From Streptococcus henryi DSM 19005 (lineage in GTDB: Bacteria; Bacillota; Bacilli; Lactobacillales; Streptococcaceae), in contig NZ_AQYA01000031.1 in NCBI RefSeq assembly GCF_000376985.1, positions 61,509 to 125,508 on the forward strand: a stretch of 64,000 bases of DNA, read 5' to 3'. Below the pieces are notes generated by a model that was given only the letters and a program-made list of their open reading frames with translations, had not been told where the DNA came from and made no database searches. The translations under genes were made by a program, and so were the position numbers. How positions within the stretch are numbered: the stretch's first letter is position 1; each line of letters begins with the position of its first letter. This document shows positions 8,350-17,976 of this stretch, piece after piece.

Positions 8350-9990
8350 TTATTGTTTTGTCAGTGTTTGTCCCTCAAGAGGGTGACTGAAGTCAAAATC
8401 ATCGTTGACATTTGTTTGCCAAACAACTGGTTTAATACTTGACCCATTAATTTGAACACCGTAGGTATACTTGACACCAACACCACCAATACCTCCTACG
8501 ACAAAGGCTGAAACATCAGCACCATCATCGTAAACATATTGATATAAACCATTACCCTTATCTTCAACCTTTGTTACTTTGGCAGAACGATTGGTATCAG
8601 GTGTTTTATCATCTTTAAAGTTAATTTTAAGATTAACCGTACCATCTTCAGCAAAAGTCATCGTAATCGTATTACCTTGCTCTTTTCCTGACCAAGTTCC
8701 GATAAGGTCCTCTGGGAAAATGCTGGCTGCTTTAAGGCGATTTTCTTCACTCGTTACCGTAATTGATTTTTGACCAGACTTAGAAACCACATAAGAATCA
8801 CCTGATTTCTTCAAGGTCACCTGACCAACTAATTCTTGAATAATATCGCCCTGAGTACGCTTAGCACTATCAGTAGATTCATCATAATAAAAATCGTAAG
8901 TTGCAGAGAAATCAAGAAGGTAACTTTCCTTGCCGACCTGTGTCATATTATTGACCCAGATACTTGGAATAGTAATACTTGTCGCTCTTCTCTTGTCAGT
9001 CAGCATTTTTGCTGAGACACTTTCCTTCAAACCTTTATAAAAGTCATTCTGAGCTCCGCCCTCAAAGACTGTGCTAAGATCACTTGGATCCTGACCCTGA
9101 TTCAAGTAAGCAATTAACTGGTCAAAGGTAGAAATTAAGACCTTACCAGCCGTATCCTCATCAAGAAGCTTATCCACATCCAAAGCTACAGTCGCTCCTT
9201 CAGTAATAGATGAAAGGGCAACTTCTTTAGACCTCAGGTCCCCATCAGAATATTTTTTCTTAACATAGGCTTGCGCAGCATCTGTCAAAGGATAATCACT
9301 TACCTCATATTTTCCATTAGACAAACTACCAACTCGGGTGTCATCAAAATAGAGTTCACCGTCCTTGATGTTACTTGTGACAGTGAAATTCTTGAAAGAC
9401 ACCGTCAAATCAAGCACCTTATCTTGCCCATCATAATTTCTGCTCAACTCCAACTTCTTGCCCTTATAAAGACCAGAAATGCTGGCAGTATAGTCAGCAA
9501 TAGGGAGACGTTCTAATTGAATTGAGAAATCTTCAGAGTTTGTCGTCACCACTTTCTTTTTATTAAGCAGGATATCAACCTTATCAACATTAGTTTTAAT
9601 CGTTAAATCCATTGGTTTAAAAGCAATTTTATAATTAGGGAAAATCCCCCATCGACTGCCAACCCTCTTAACAAAATAATCTGATGACTCATCAGCATTC
9701 TTCAATTCCTTGGATAATTGCTGAGCTTCTGAGGCATCAAGAGCAGTAAATTCCGCATACTTAGCCTCATCATTTGTAATCTGTTCAGCTGTATCAGACC
9801 AAACAAGGAAGCCCTTGATATTCTCAAAAGTATCACCCGAATCACTGTAAGCTGCTACATAGCGATCAATAATTCGTGATTTTGAATAATGAAGACTACC
9901 CCAAATGACAAAACTAAGAAGGACAATACCAACAATAAGCGAGGGAATCCAAACCTTCTTACGCTTCAATAACGCCTTAAACTTTTCCAT
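8350..9990 (-). CDS. TcaA/YvbJ-like single-pass membrane protein
   Basis: The protein has 546 residues. One membrane helix (about 13-33, VWIPSLIVGIVLLSFVIW) sits just after a basic N-terminus, and the rest is probably extracytoplasmic. The order resembles the TcaA family: a helical domain, then beta-rich repeats (around MDLTIKTNVDKVDILLNKKK and FTVTSNIKDGELYFDDTRV), then a C-terminal NTF2-like part. The N-terminal zinc ribbon of classical TcaA is missing. TcaA-like proteins are linked to cell-envelope stress and glycopeptide response; a role here is inference. ATG 9990 has GGAG upstream and a TATAAT at about 10090. Confidence 0.75.
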   Translation of the reverse strand: MEKFKALLKRKKVWIPSLIVGIVLLSFVIWGSLHYSKSRIIDRYVAAYSDSGDTFENIKGFLVWSDTAEQITNDEAKYAEFTALDASEAQQLSKELKNADESSDYFVKRVGSRWGIFPNYKIAFKPMDLTIKTNVDKVDILLNKKKVVTTNSEDFSIQLERLPIADYTASISGLYKGKKLELSRNYDGQDKVLDLTVSFKNFTVTSNIKDGELYFDDTRVGSLSNGKYEVSDYPLTDAAQAYVKKKYSDGDLRSKEVALSSITEGATVALDVDKLLDEDTAGKVLISTFDQLIAYLNQGQDPSDLSTVFEGGAQNDFYKGLKESVSAKMLTDKRRATSITIPSIWVNNMTQVGKESYLLDFSATYDFYYDESTDSAKRTQGDIIQELVGQVTLKKSGDSYVVSKSGQKSITVTSEENRLKAASIFPEDLIGTWSGKEQGNTITMTFAEDGTVNLKINFKDDKTPDTNRSAKVTKVEDKGNGLYQYVYDDGADVSAFVVGGIGGVGVKYTYGVQINGSSIKPVVWQTNVNDDFDFSHPLEGQTLTKQ

Positions 9991-10289
9991 AATAGATTAA
10001 CTCCATTCACATCTTTCTAAAAGCATCTCAAACTAGAGCAATACCCTAATCAGATTCTTTTTTTATTTTTTCGAAACGGTTACACTCTTATTATATCAAA
10101 AAGACTATTTGTCACCTATTGCAAACTAATAACAAGATCCAACTAATCTAAAAAACTTGTAAATAAGACGTTATTTTTCTAAAAATTAGTGACCTCCTTG
10201 ATAAGTATCCTTCCTGCTCACAACATCTAATAGACTTTGAAAAACATAATGATAGAACCCTTGATCATCCAGCTGACATATCTAGCCTA

Positions 10290-10318
10290 GAAAAAAGGCT
10301 AGGACATTGTCCCAACCT
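10290..10318 (-). terminator. Terminator of the LysM-CHAP gene
   Basis: Minus strand AAGGTTGGGAC/GTCCTAGCCTT hairpin followed by TTTTTT. It lies about 200 bases after the gene's stop; repeat copy B lies between. Confidence 0.75.
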
Positions 10319-10334
10319 TTTATTGACTGCATAA

Positions 10335-10434
10335 TACTCTTTGAAAATCAACATGATAGAAGTCCGTTTCGACTTGCCCTACCAGTACTGGCTTCGTCTC
10401 ACTTACTCGTCTGATTTTGATTTTATTTGACTAT
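10335..10434. repeat. RUP-like dispersed repeat, copy B
   Basis: Starts TACTCTTTGAAAATCAACAT, contains the palindromic centre CCAGTACTGG, and ends with TGATTTTGATTTTATTTG. Same family as copy A. Confidence 0.65.
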
Positions 10435-10522
10435 AAACTTTAAGTAAGCTACTAAGCAAATTAATAATCATTATCAAAACTTTGCATCAATAGCCTCCTA
10501 ATTCCTAGGAAGAAGTAAAAAA

Positions 10523-11191
10523 TTAGAAATTAGGATAAATGTAACTGACATTTCCAGGTGTTTCACTGTTACTTGGATCAAACCAGCCACGGTAATTATC
10601 AATCCACTGCTGGTCATTATAATTAGCCTCCAAAACTTGGATTCTACCATCTTGAGCAACTTCCGTCACATAGGCAACATGACCATAACCGCCATCAGTC
10701 CAGCAAATAATAGACCCTACCATTGGCGTATAACCTACTCTATATCCCTGAAGACTGGCGCTTGATGCCCAATCGCCACCATTTCCCCACCAGTCGCCAA
10801 CCCAAGAAGCCAGTTCTTTGACAGCCCAAGTACATTGACCGATAGGATAAGTGTTCGTGATTAGACCATTTTCATCTTTCTGATAAGTAAAACTAGTTTC
10901 TGTTGTGACAGTTTCAACCACACTTGTCTGATAGTAAGTCGTTACAGAACTGGAAACTGAAATCTCCTGACCAGGCAAAATTAAGCTATCAATGGTCATA
11001 TTATTCAAAGCTGCCAAATCATAGATATCCATGCCATACTGACTGGCAATGCTATAGAAAGAATCACCGTATTGAATAGTGTAACTATCCGCATCAACTG
11101 ATGAAGTACCTACATAAGCTGCTGCCAAAAGAGAAGATACTCCAAGAGCTGCCTTAGCTAGTGTATTTGTTTTAGTCTTTTTTTGATTCAT
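10523..11191 (-). CDS. Secreted LysM-CHAP peptidoglycan hydrolase
   Basis: Exported cell-wall enzyme of 222 residues. The signal peptide has a hydrophobic core at about residues 12-30, with cleavage near SVDA. A LysM peptidoglycan-binding domain spans about 36-79 (YTIQYGDSFYSIASQYG). After a Thr/Ser-rich linker the CHAP domain has catalytic Cys120 in IGQCTWAV and His171 in GYGHVAYV, with Asn190 nearby. CHAP enzymes are amidases or endopeptidases; which bond is cut is not visible. The layout resembles streptococcal cell-separation hydrolases such as Cse, without proof. Start ATG follows GGAGG. Confidence 0.88.
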   Translation of the reverse strand: MNQKKTKTNTLAKAALGVSSLLAAAYVGTSSVDADSYTIQYGDSFYSIASQYGMDIYDLAALNNMTIDSLILPGQEISVSSSVTTYYQTSVVETVTTETSFTYQKDENGLITNTYPIGQCTWAVKELASWVGDWWGNGGDWASSASLQGYRVGYTPMVGSIICWTDGGYGHVAYVTEVAQDGRIQVLEANYNDQQWIDNYRGWFDPSNSETPGNVSYIYPNF

Positions 11192-11343
11192 ATTAACCTC
11201 CGTTGATTATTAGTCTAACAAAACAATATGACAAGTTTTTAACGTATTATTGATATCAGATGAGATTAATATTAAGAAACTTTTCTATGGATGTGACTGA
11301 AAGCAATTATTTATAAATATTTTGATATAGCTAGAGTTCAAAA

Positions 11344-11369
11344 AAGCCTATCCTTTTAAGGATAGACTT
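11344..11369 (-). terminator. groEL terminator
   Basis: Minus strand AAGTCTATCC/GGATAGGCTT hairpin followed by a T-run, 30 bases beyond the groEL stop. Confidence 0.85.
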
Positions 11370-11397
11370 TGAGTGATTTTTGTTAAGAGATAATATC

Positions 11398-13095
<1,698 letters not shown>

Positions 13096-13203
13096 CTATC
13101 TCTTTTCCAACGATTATAGGAGGAATTCAATTCCTTTCAATCTTTGATTTTCTATATAAGTTAAGGCTTGCTTTGCTTGCCTTCTTCTCTCAATTTTAAA
13201 AAT

Positions 13204-13491
13204 TTAGCCTAAGATTGCCAAGATGTCGCTTTCACGAATGATGCTAACCTTGTCATCTCCATCTTTGACTTCAATTCCTGCTCCATTTTCCACAAGAACC
13301 TTATCACCTGCGGCAACACTTGGAGCTACCAAATCTCCTGTCAATGTGCGAATCCCTTGACCGACAGAAAGAACCTGAGCAACTTTTGTCGCTTCATGAC
13401 TAGCACCTGCCAAAACAAAACCACCACTTGTTTTTTCTTCTACTTCTTCAAATTTAACGACCACGCGGTCCCCTAATGGTTTCAATGACAT
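13204..13491 (-). CDS. groES: Co-chaperonin GroES (Hsp10)
   Basis: Lid of the GroEL chamber, 95 residues. It starts [20 protein letters not shown]. The mobile-loop region includes [14 protein letters not shown], and the C-terminus is DILAILG. ATG 13491 is preceded by GGAGG. It lies 183 bases upstream of groEL, a wider gap than in many groESL operons. Expression should be repressed by HrcA at the CIRCE site. Confidence 0.97.
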   Translation of the reverse strand: MSLKPLGDRVVVKFEEVEEKTSGGFVLAGASHEATKVAQVLSVGQGIRTLTGDLVAPSVAAGDKVLVENGAGIEVKDGDDKVSIIRESDILAILG

Positions 13492-13554
13492 AACTCTTCC
13501 TCCATTGATTTTTTTGAAAATAGCAGAGCTAAACACTTATCTTTTCCTCTGCTT

Positions 13555-13581
13555 TTAGCACTCTAAACAAAAGAGTGCTAA
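13555..13581 (-). promoter_or_regulatory. CIRCE operator of groESL
   Basis: Perfect TTAGCACTC-N9-GAGTGCTAA inverted repeat, the binding site of the heat-shock repressor HrcA. Confidence 0.97.
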
Positions 13582-13594
13582 CTCTTACTCAACT

Positions 13595-13622
13595 ATTCTA
13601 TCACTTGGTCAAAAATAGTCAA
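13595..13622 (-). promoter_or_regulatory. groESL promoter
   Basis: Minus strand TTGACT (13617-13622), 16-base spacer, TAGAAT (13595-13600), immediately upstream of the CIRCE site. Confidence 0.85.
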
Positions 13623-13655
13623 GAAAAAAGTCTATCGAAGACACCAATAATCTTA

Positions 13656-13773
13656 TCCTCAAATAAAATCAAATTCAGACGAGAAAGTGAGACAAAGACA
13701 ACACCAAGAATCTATCACCAGACTGGAGTATAGCCAGTCGAAACTGGTAGCTTTCATTTAGATTTTAAAAGAG
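13656..13773. repeat. RUP-like dispersed repeat, diverged copy C
   Basis: Contains CTCAAATAAAATCAAATTCAG at its left side and ATTTTAAAAGAG at the right, with the CAGACGAGAAAGTGAGACAAAG block shared with other copies. More diverged than copies A and B. Confidence 0.45.
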
Positions 13774-13789
13774 CATTAACCACAAACAA

Positions 13790-13808
13790 AGGGGAGCCCA
13801 GCCCCCCT
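13790..13808 (-). terminator. Probable terminator of the small membrane protein gene
   Basis: G-rich/C-rich hairpin GGGG...CCCC followed on the minus strand by TTTGTTTGT. Confidence 0.5.
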
Positions 13809-13854
13809 CACATGAATAAAGTTTTGTAAAAACACCATGATTGGCAGCAAAATT

Positions 13855-14061
13855 TTATCGTTTCATTGAATAAAACAAATAAAAAGCAACCAATAATGCA
13901 CTAACTATAATACCTACCTTCAGAGTTGTCGTCATGCTATTGACATCCTCTTTGCCTGCTCCCCGGCTTTTAGCGGTAGTCGCATCATCACTCATATGTG
14001 TTTGATTCGCAATTTCACTCCACTTTATATACTCCTGAACAGGTTCATCTTTGTCCATCAT
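13855..14061 (-). CDS. Small tail-anchored hypothetical membrane protein
   Basis: Sixty-eight residues starting MMDKDEPVQEYIKWSEI. The N-terminal two thirds are hydrophilic. A single C-terminal membrane helix (LKVGIIVSALLVAFYLFY) ends in MKR, suggesting a tail anchor. The ATG at 14061 (or the adjacent ATG) is favoured over 14079 because AAAAGGAG lies eight bases before it. It stands alone behind a promoter with a perfect palindrome that could be a repressor site. I recognise no family. Confidence 0.7.
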   Translation of the reverse strand: MMDKDEPVQEYIKWSEIANQTHMSDDATTAKSRGAGKEDVNSMTTTLKVGIIVSALLVAFYLFYSMKR

Positions 14062-14216
14062 GTCCCTACTCCTTTTCATGGAACTCGTATCTTTCAGACT
14101 CTAAACATCTAAAAGATATTGCAGCAGTAAAATTACTGAATCCTTGAGAGCAATCCTCTATGTTCTATTTAGACTTGTGGTATCGAGCCAAGCTAAAATT
14201 AAACAAAGAGTCTTAT

Positions 14217-14236
14217 ATGTATGAATAATCATTCAT
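14217..14236 (-). promoter_or_regulatory. Perfect palindrome GTATGAAT-N4-ATTCATAC, candidate operator
   Basis: Eight-base arms with a four-base centre, just downstream of a minus-strand promoter TTTACA-18-TATAAT (TATAAT at about 14244-14249). The TGAAT-N4-ATTCA shape resembles TetR-family operators in Firmicutes; the cognate regulator is not in the window. Confidence 0.6.
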
Positions 14237-14249
14237 ACTGTCATATTAT

Positions 14250-14735
14250 ATCAAAGAAAAAACTCCTTTGTAAAGGCGGTTACTAATTACTAAATCTTTC
14301 GAATTTTTAGGTTTCATGTATTATTATTAGAATTTCGAAAATAGATATACAGTTTGTTGAAATATGTTTGTTATCTATGAGAAGTTCCAAAGCGTTTATA
14401 TTGAACATCTATGAGCTGTCAATGATAAAAAAACTATTAGTTATTTACCTAAAAACATCCCTATCTTAATCAGATATTAACACCCACTAATCCCATATTT
14501 TATGATATTGTCATTCGAATTAGCTTTGATACATCGTCTCTATCAGCTTGCCATACTCTCGGCTGATAGAAAGACGTTTCCTTAATTCCCCACCTCAAAC
14601 AGTCACTTCCCTGACTATTTGATCTACTCGCGCCTTACGTTCCTTGTCTGAAAGCTCTTCATTCGACTATAATACCTTAACTTTCCCTTCTAATTTAAAC
14701 CCTTAAGTTTTTATATGATTCTCAAAAATGGCTAA
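14250..14735. other. Gene-free spacer with repeat copy D
   Basis: Bases 14280-14510 are A/T-rich with no ORF or clear structure. About 14512-14672 is a diverged member of the dispersed repeat family: it shares ATTAGCTTTGATACATC near the left and GTCTGAAAGCTCTTCATTCGACTAT near the right with the copy at 39010. Confidence 0.5.
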
Positions 14736-14738
14736 ATA

Positions 14739-14785
14739 AGAAAATGACCCAACCACAAGACTACTCAGCCTATAGTTAGGTCACT
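14739..14785 (-). terminator. Terminator of the ABC importer operon
   Basis: Long hairpin AAAGTGACCTAAC/GTTGGGTCATTTT over a loop of about 20 bases, 40 bases beyond the last gene. Confidence 0.7.
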
Positions 14786-14824
14786 TTAATTTAACTTAAA
14801 TAATTCTTTTTATGTACTTATTGC

Positions 14825-15628
14825 TTAACCCAATACTAGAGCATCATCATTAAGAACCTGACCACTATTTTTGTGGAAGAGGTCCATCAATTGAGCCACA
14901 GTGAGATTTTTCTTTTCTTCACCTTTGACGTCAACCACGATTTTACCGTGATAGAGCATGACCAAACGATTACCGTACTCAATGGCATGTTCCATGTTGT
15001 GGGTAATCATGAGGGTTGTCAACTTGTGTTCTTCAACTACTTTTTTAGTCAAGCCCATAACCATGTCGCTAGTTTTAGGGTCAAGAGCTGCAGTATGTTC
15101 ATCAAGCAAAAGGACTTTAGGACGCACCAAGGTTGCCATAGCCAGTGTCAAGGCCTGACGTTGACCCCCTGAAAGAAAGGCAGCATCCGTCTTAAGACGA
15201 TTTTCTAAACCAAGTCCTAGTTCTGAAAGAGCTGCTTTAAAAATTTCACGGTCTTTTTCAGTAACTGATTTTTTGAAAATGCTACGCTTTTTCCCACGAA
15301 GGTAGGCAATAGCCATATTTTCCTCAATACTCAAGTTTGTCGCTGTCCCCATACGAGGATCTTGGAAAACGCGGCTGATGTGCTGTGAACGTTGAGCTAC
15401 TGATGCTTTGCGGATAGATTCCCCTTCAAGCAAAATATCCCCTTCATCAACAGTTACAACACCTGCGATAGAGTTCATCAAAGTTGATTTACCTGCACCG
15501 TTACCGCCGATAACAGAGATGAAATCACCTTGTTCAATTTCCAAATCCAAGCCACGTAAGACGTGATTTTCATTGACTGTCCCTTTTTCAAAGGTTTTAT
15601 GAATATTAGATAAAGTTAAAAGAGCCAT
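14825..15628 (-). CDS. ABC importer ATP-binding protein, aromatic-amino-acid type (TrpZ-like)
   Basis: ATPase subunit of 267 residues. It has Walker A GGNGAGKSTLMNS, the Q-loop region SRVFQDPRMGTATNLS, signature LSGGQRQALTLAMA, Walker B KVLLLDEHTAALD and the H-loop MITHNMEHA. Its ATG overlaps the stop of the permease gene (TAATG), so the two are probably translationally coupled. It is the last of three genes transcribed from the promoter at 17867-17895. The family is described as tryptophan/tyrosine transporters in streptococci; the leader peptide here suggests Phe/Tyr (inference). Confidence 0.88.
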   Translation of the reverse strand: MALLTLSNIHKTFEKGTVNENHVLRGLDLEIEQGDFISVIGGNGAGKSTLMNSIAGVVTVDEGDILLEGESIRKASVAQRSQHISRVFQDPRMGTATNLSIEENMAIAYLRGKKRSIFKKSVTEKDREIFKAALSELGLGLENRLKTDAAFLSGGQRQALTLAMATLVRPKVLLLDEHTAALDPKTSDMVMGLTKKVVEEHKLTTLMITHNMEHAIEYGNRLVMLYHGKIVVDVKGEEKKNLTVAQLMDLFHKNSGQVLNDDALVLG

Positions 15629-16527
15629 TACTTGTCACCTCCTGCATTTAACGATTTTGAAGGCTTGATACTCAAGAAAGTACGAATCTCTGGGATGTAG
15701 AGGATGATAGCAAGTAGAATTGCTGACACCAATTTAATCATTTGAGCATCCACATTCATTGCCAAGATAATGACAATAATCAAGCGATAAAGAACGGCAC
15801 CTACCACGATTGACAAAAGTCGTTTTCCAAGTGGCAAGTATTTGATGATTACCTCTGCTAGGATAATTGAAGCCAAACCGATAACGATTGTTCCTACCCC
15901 CATATTAAGGTCAGCGTAGCCATTATTCTGAGCCAAAAGAGCACCAGACAATGCTATAAGACCGTTTGAGAGCATGTAACCAAGAATCTTCATGCGGTCA
16001 ACTTTAATTCCGTTTGCTTCACCCATTTCCAAGTTATCACCTGTCGCACGAAGTGCCAAACCAAGCTGAGTGTTAAGCAGAACAACAAGAGATAGAACTA
16101 CCAAGGCTACAAAGATGGCACCGATAATAAGCACAGCCGTTGTTTTTGTGAGACCAGTGTCAGTCAAGAGAGTCACCAAAGTTGTTTCACCAGAAAGCGA
16201 GACATTTGAACGTCCAAGAATGAGCAAGTTAACTGAGTAGAGCCCTGTCAAGGTGATAATACCTGTCAAAAGTGCTGGAATCTTCATCTTTGTATGCATA
16301 AAGCCTGAGACAGCCCCTGCAGCCATACCACCTAGCATCCCACCAAAGGTTGCTAAGATTGGGTGATAGCCATTGATAATCATGAGAGCACATACCGCTG
16401 CCCCCATTGGGAATGATCCCTCAGCTGACAAATCCGCAATGTCTAAGATACGAAAGGTTAAAAATACACCAATGGCCATAATTGACCATAACAAGCCTTG
16501 TGATACGCTTGATAATACGATATCCAT
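15628..16527 (-). CDS. ABC importer permease, aromatic-amino-acid type (TrpY-like)
   Basis: Integral membrane subunit of 299 residues with about eight hydrophobic segments. It resembles the branched-chain-type permeases that pair with ABC_sub_bind lipoproteins; one typical stretch is LLNTQLGLALRATGDNLEMG. The ATG follows GAGGAAA. It lies 47 bases after the substrate-binding lipoprotein gene and overlaps the ATPase gene by one base. It forms the membrane channel for the solute delivered by the lipoprotein. Confidence 0.87.
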   Translation of the reverse strand: MDIVLSSVSQGLLWSIMAIGVFLTFRILDIADLSAEGSFPMGAAVCALMIINGYHPILATFGGMLGGMAAGAVSGFMHTKMKIPALLTGIITLTGLYSVNLLILGRSNVSLSGETTLVTLLTDTGLTKTTAVLIIGAIFVALVVLSLVVLLNTQLGLALRATGDNLEMGEANGIKVDRMKILGYMLSNGLIALSGALLAQNNGYADLNMGVGTIVIGLASIILAEVIIKYLPLGKRLLSIVVGAVLYRLIIVIILAMNVDAQMIKLVSAILLAIILYIPEIRTFLSIKPSKSLNAGGDK

Positions 16528-16574
16528 ATTTGTTTCCTCTTTAATCGAGAATCTCGCTTACGAGGTTTCTCTCC

Positions 16575-17540
16575 TTAATTTTCTTCTTTAATACTAGTTA
16601 CATCAATACCTAAGATGTCTGCCATTTCTTCGTTAACAACAACTTTTAGGGTATTTGGATATTCTGCTGATAGATCACTAGCTTTTTTACCTTCTAGGAT
16701 TTCAGCAGCCATTTTTGCGGTCTGACGTCCCAATTCTTTATAGTCTGCACCATATGATAAGAGCACACCGCCAGGTACCATATCTGCTGAACCACCGACG
16801 ACTGGAATCTTCATTTCTTTAGACAAATCTCCAAGAAGAGTTACAGAACTTGCAACAATATTATCTGTTGGAACAAAGAGAACTTCTGTTTGTCCCATCA
16901 AACTCTTAGCAGTATCTTGAACATCATTTGTTGACGCAATGCCTTTGACAACTGTTTCAATGCCAGCTTTTTTGAAGGCTTTTTTAGCGTCTTCAACTTG
17001 AACTTCTGAATTACGTTCGCTGGTTGTATACATGATACCAACTTTTTTAACATCAGGCATAACTTTTTGAAGCAATTCAACCTGTTTATCAATTGGTGAC
17101 ATGTCACTTGTTCCCGTAGCATTACCTCCAGGTTTTTCCATTGAATCAACCAATTTAGCAGAAACAGGATCTGTTACTGCTGTAAATAGGATTGGTATTT
17201 CAGTAGTTGCTGCTGTCAAGCTCTGCGCAGCAGGTGTTGCAATACCAAGGATTAGGTCGTTATCTTTAACCAAGCTTTCAGAGATGGTTTGAAGGTTTGC
17301 TTGGTCAGCTTGAGCATTCTGATAATCAATAACGATATTATCACCATCTTTGTAGCCCAATTCTTCCAACTCTTCAACAAAGCCTTCACGTGCCGCTGTT
17401 AAAGATTCATGTTCAACATATTGCAAAATCCCAATATGTTTTGCATCACTTGAAGCAGAATCATTCCCTTTTGATGCACATCCAACCAAAATCAAGCTTG
17501 CTGCTCCCAAAACAAGAGCACTTTTCAATAGTTTTTTCAT
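16575..17540 (-). CDS. ABC importer substrate-binding lipoprotein (TrpX-like)
   Basis: Lipoprotein of 321 residues. The lipobox LVGC at about 18-21 follows a hydrophobic signal (SALVLGAASLI). The mature domain is a two-lobe periplasmic-binding fold of the ABC_sub_bind family, with IGILQYVEHESLTAAREGF at the start and MYTTSERNSEVQVEDAKKA between the lobes. Streptococcal relatives are annotated as tryptophan/tyrosine-binding TrpX. The ligand cannot be read from sequence. The gene is preceded by a 330-base leader containing a terminator and a Phe/Tyr-rich leader peptide. Confidence 0.88.
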   Translation of the reverse strand: MKKLLKSALVLGAASLILVGCASKGNDSASSDAKHIGILQYVEHESLTAAREGFVEELEELGYKDGDNIVIDYQNAQADQANLQTISESLVKDNDLILGIATPAAQSLTAATTEIPILFTAVTDPVSAKLVDSMEKPGGNATGTSDMSPIDKQVELLQKVMPDVKKVGIMYTTSERNSEVQVEDAKKAFKKAGIETVVKGIASTNDVQDTAKSLMGQTEVLFVPTDNIVASSVTLLGDLSKEMKIPVVGGSADMVPGGVLLSYGADYKELGRQTAKMAAEILEGKKASDLSAEYPNTLKVVVNEEMADILGIDVTSIKEEN

Positions 17541-17594
17541 AGTAGTCTCCTCATCTTCTACTTTATTGATTACAATCTTCCTGAAACGAAATAA

Positions 17595-17626
17595 AACCAG
17601 CTAGATAAATGAAAATCTAGCCGGTT
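17595..17626 (-). terminator. Leader terminator (attenuator) before the ABC importer
   Basis: Minus strand AACCGGCTAGAT/ATCTAGCTGGTT hairpin followed by TTATTT, 55 bases before the lipoprotein ATG and downstream of the operon promoter. The base run GAAAATCTA at about 17666-17674 could pair with its 5' arm as an antiterminator. Confidence 0.85.
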
Positions 17627-17738
17627 AACTCATCGTATATATCCAAATACACCCATGTTTTTGCCTGTTAGATTTTCTAATGATCTAATCGGCTTTTCAA
17701 CAGTAAAATGCTTTAGCTTCATAGATACAAACGGTTCT

Positions 17739-17768
17739 GACGCTTGCATCCGAGTGGCTACAAACGTC
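17739..17768 (-). promoter_or_regulatory. Leader hairpin abutting the leader-peptide stop codon
   Basis: Minus strand GACGTTTGTA/TGCAAGCGTC with wobble pairs. Its 5' arm begins at the last base of the leader-peptide stop codon, the position where a translating ribosome would block it. Confidence 0.65.
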
Positions 17769-17836
17769 TATCTAAAGAAACTAAAGTAATAAAAATGATT
17801 CAGTTTTTGATTAGTTGCTGACGCCTGTTTAAGCAT
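17768..17836 (-). CDS. Phe/Tyr-rich leader peptide, 22 residues
   Basis: A small ORF with a strong AAGGAG ribosome site eight bases before its ATG, starting about 24 bases after the predicted transcription start. The C-terminal half reads NHFYYFSFFR, with four Phe and two Tyr in seven residues, then a stop. A hairpin starts at the stop codon and a terminator follows about 140 bases later, before the aromatic-amino-acid-type ABC importer. This is the layout of a ribosome-stalling transcription attenuator. No tryptophan codon is present. That it is translated is inference. Confidence 0.75.
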   Translation of the reverse strand: MLKQASATNQKLNHFYYFSFFR

Positions 17837-17866
17837 ATCACTGTCTCCTTCGTTTTGGTTATTCTA

Positions 17867-17895
17867 ACTATACTCCAATTTTCCACTCTTGTCAA
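17867..17895 (-). promoter_or_regulatory. Promoter of the ABC importer leader
   Basis: Minus strand TTGACA (17890-17895), 17-base spacer, TATAGT (17867-17872). Confidence 0.85.
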
Positions 17896-17931
17896 TACTT
17901 TTTTAAAATTCAGAAGATTTAGAATAGATAA

Positions 17932-17967
17932 AAATCCCCTGCTAAGATAAGACTAGCTAGGGGATTT
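17932..17967 (-). terminator. Terminator at the end of the lev PTS operon
   Basis: Minus strand AAATCCCCT/AGGGGATTT arms with an 18-base loop followed by TT; it lies just beyond the small membrane protein gene. Confidence 0.8.
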
Positions 17968-17976
17968 GGGGATAAA

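Larger units (their letters stand above)
9991..10522 (-). promoter_or_regulatory. TcaA-like gene promoter region and repeat-bearing spacer
   Basis: A minus-strand TATAAT lies at about 10090-10096, with TTTGTCAC (plus strand, 10108-10115) overlapping the -35 region. Further upstream lie a terminator (10290-10318), repeat copy B (10335-10434) and about 80 bases with nothing recognisable. Confidence 0.5.

Noticed and set aside
14280..14340. SigX-like TTTCGAAT sequences
   Set aside because: They do not match TNCGAATA fully and no gene follows in the right place.
17630..17722. Second leader ORF of 30 codons ending GVFGYIR
   Set aside because: It has no ribosome site and may be chance, although its stop abuts the terminator; kept only as an alternative reading of the attenuator.
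17541..17860. T-box before the ABC importer
   Set aside because: No AGGGTGGNACCGCG sequence. The terminator and leader-peptide layout explains the region better.
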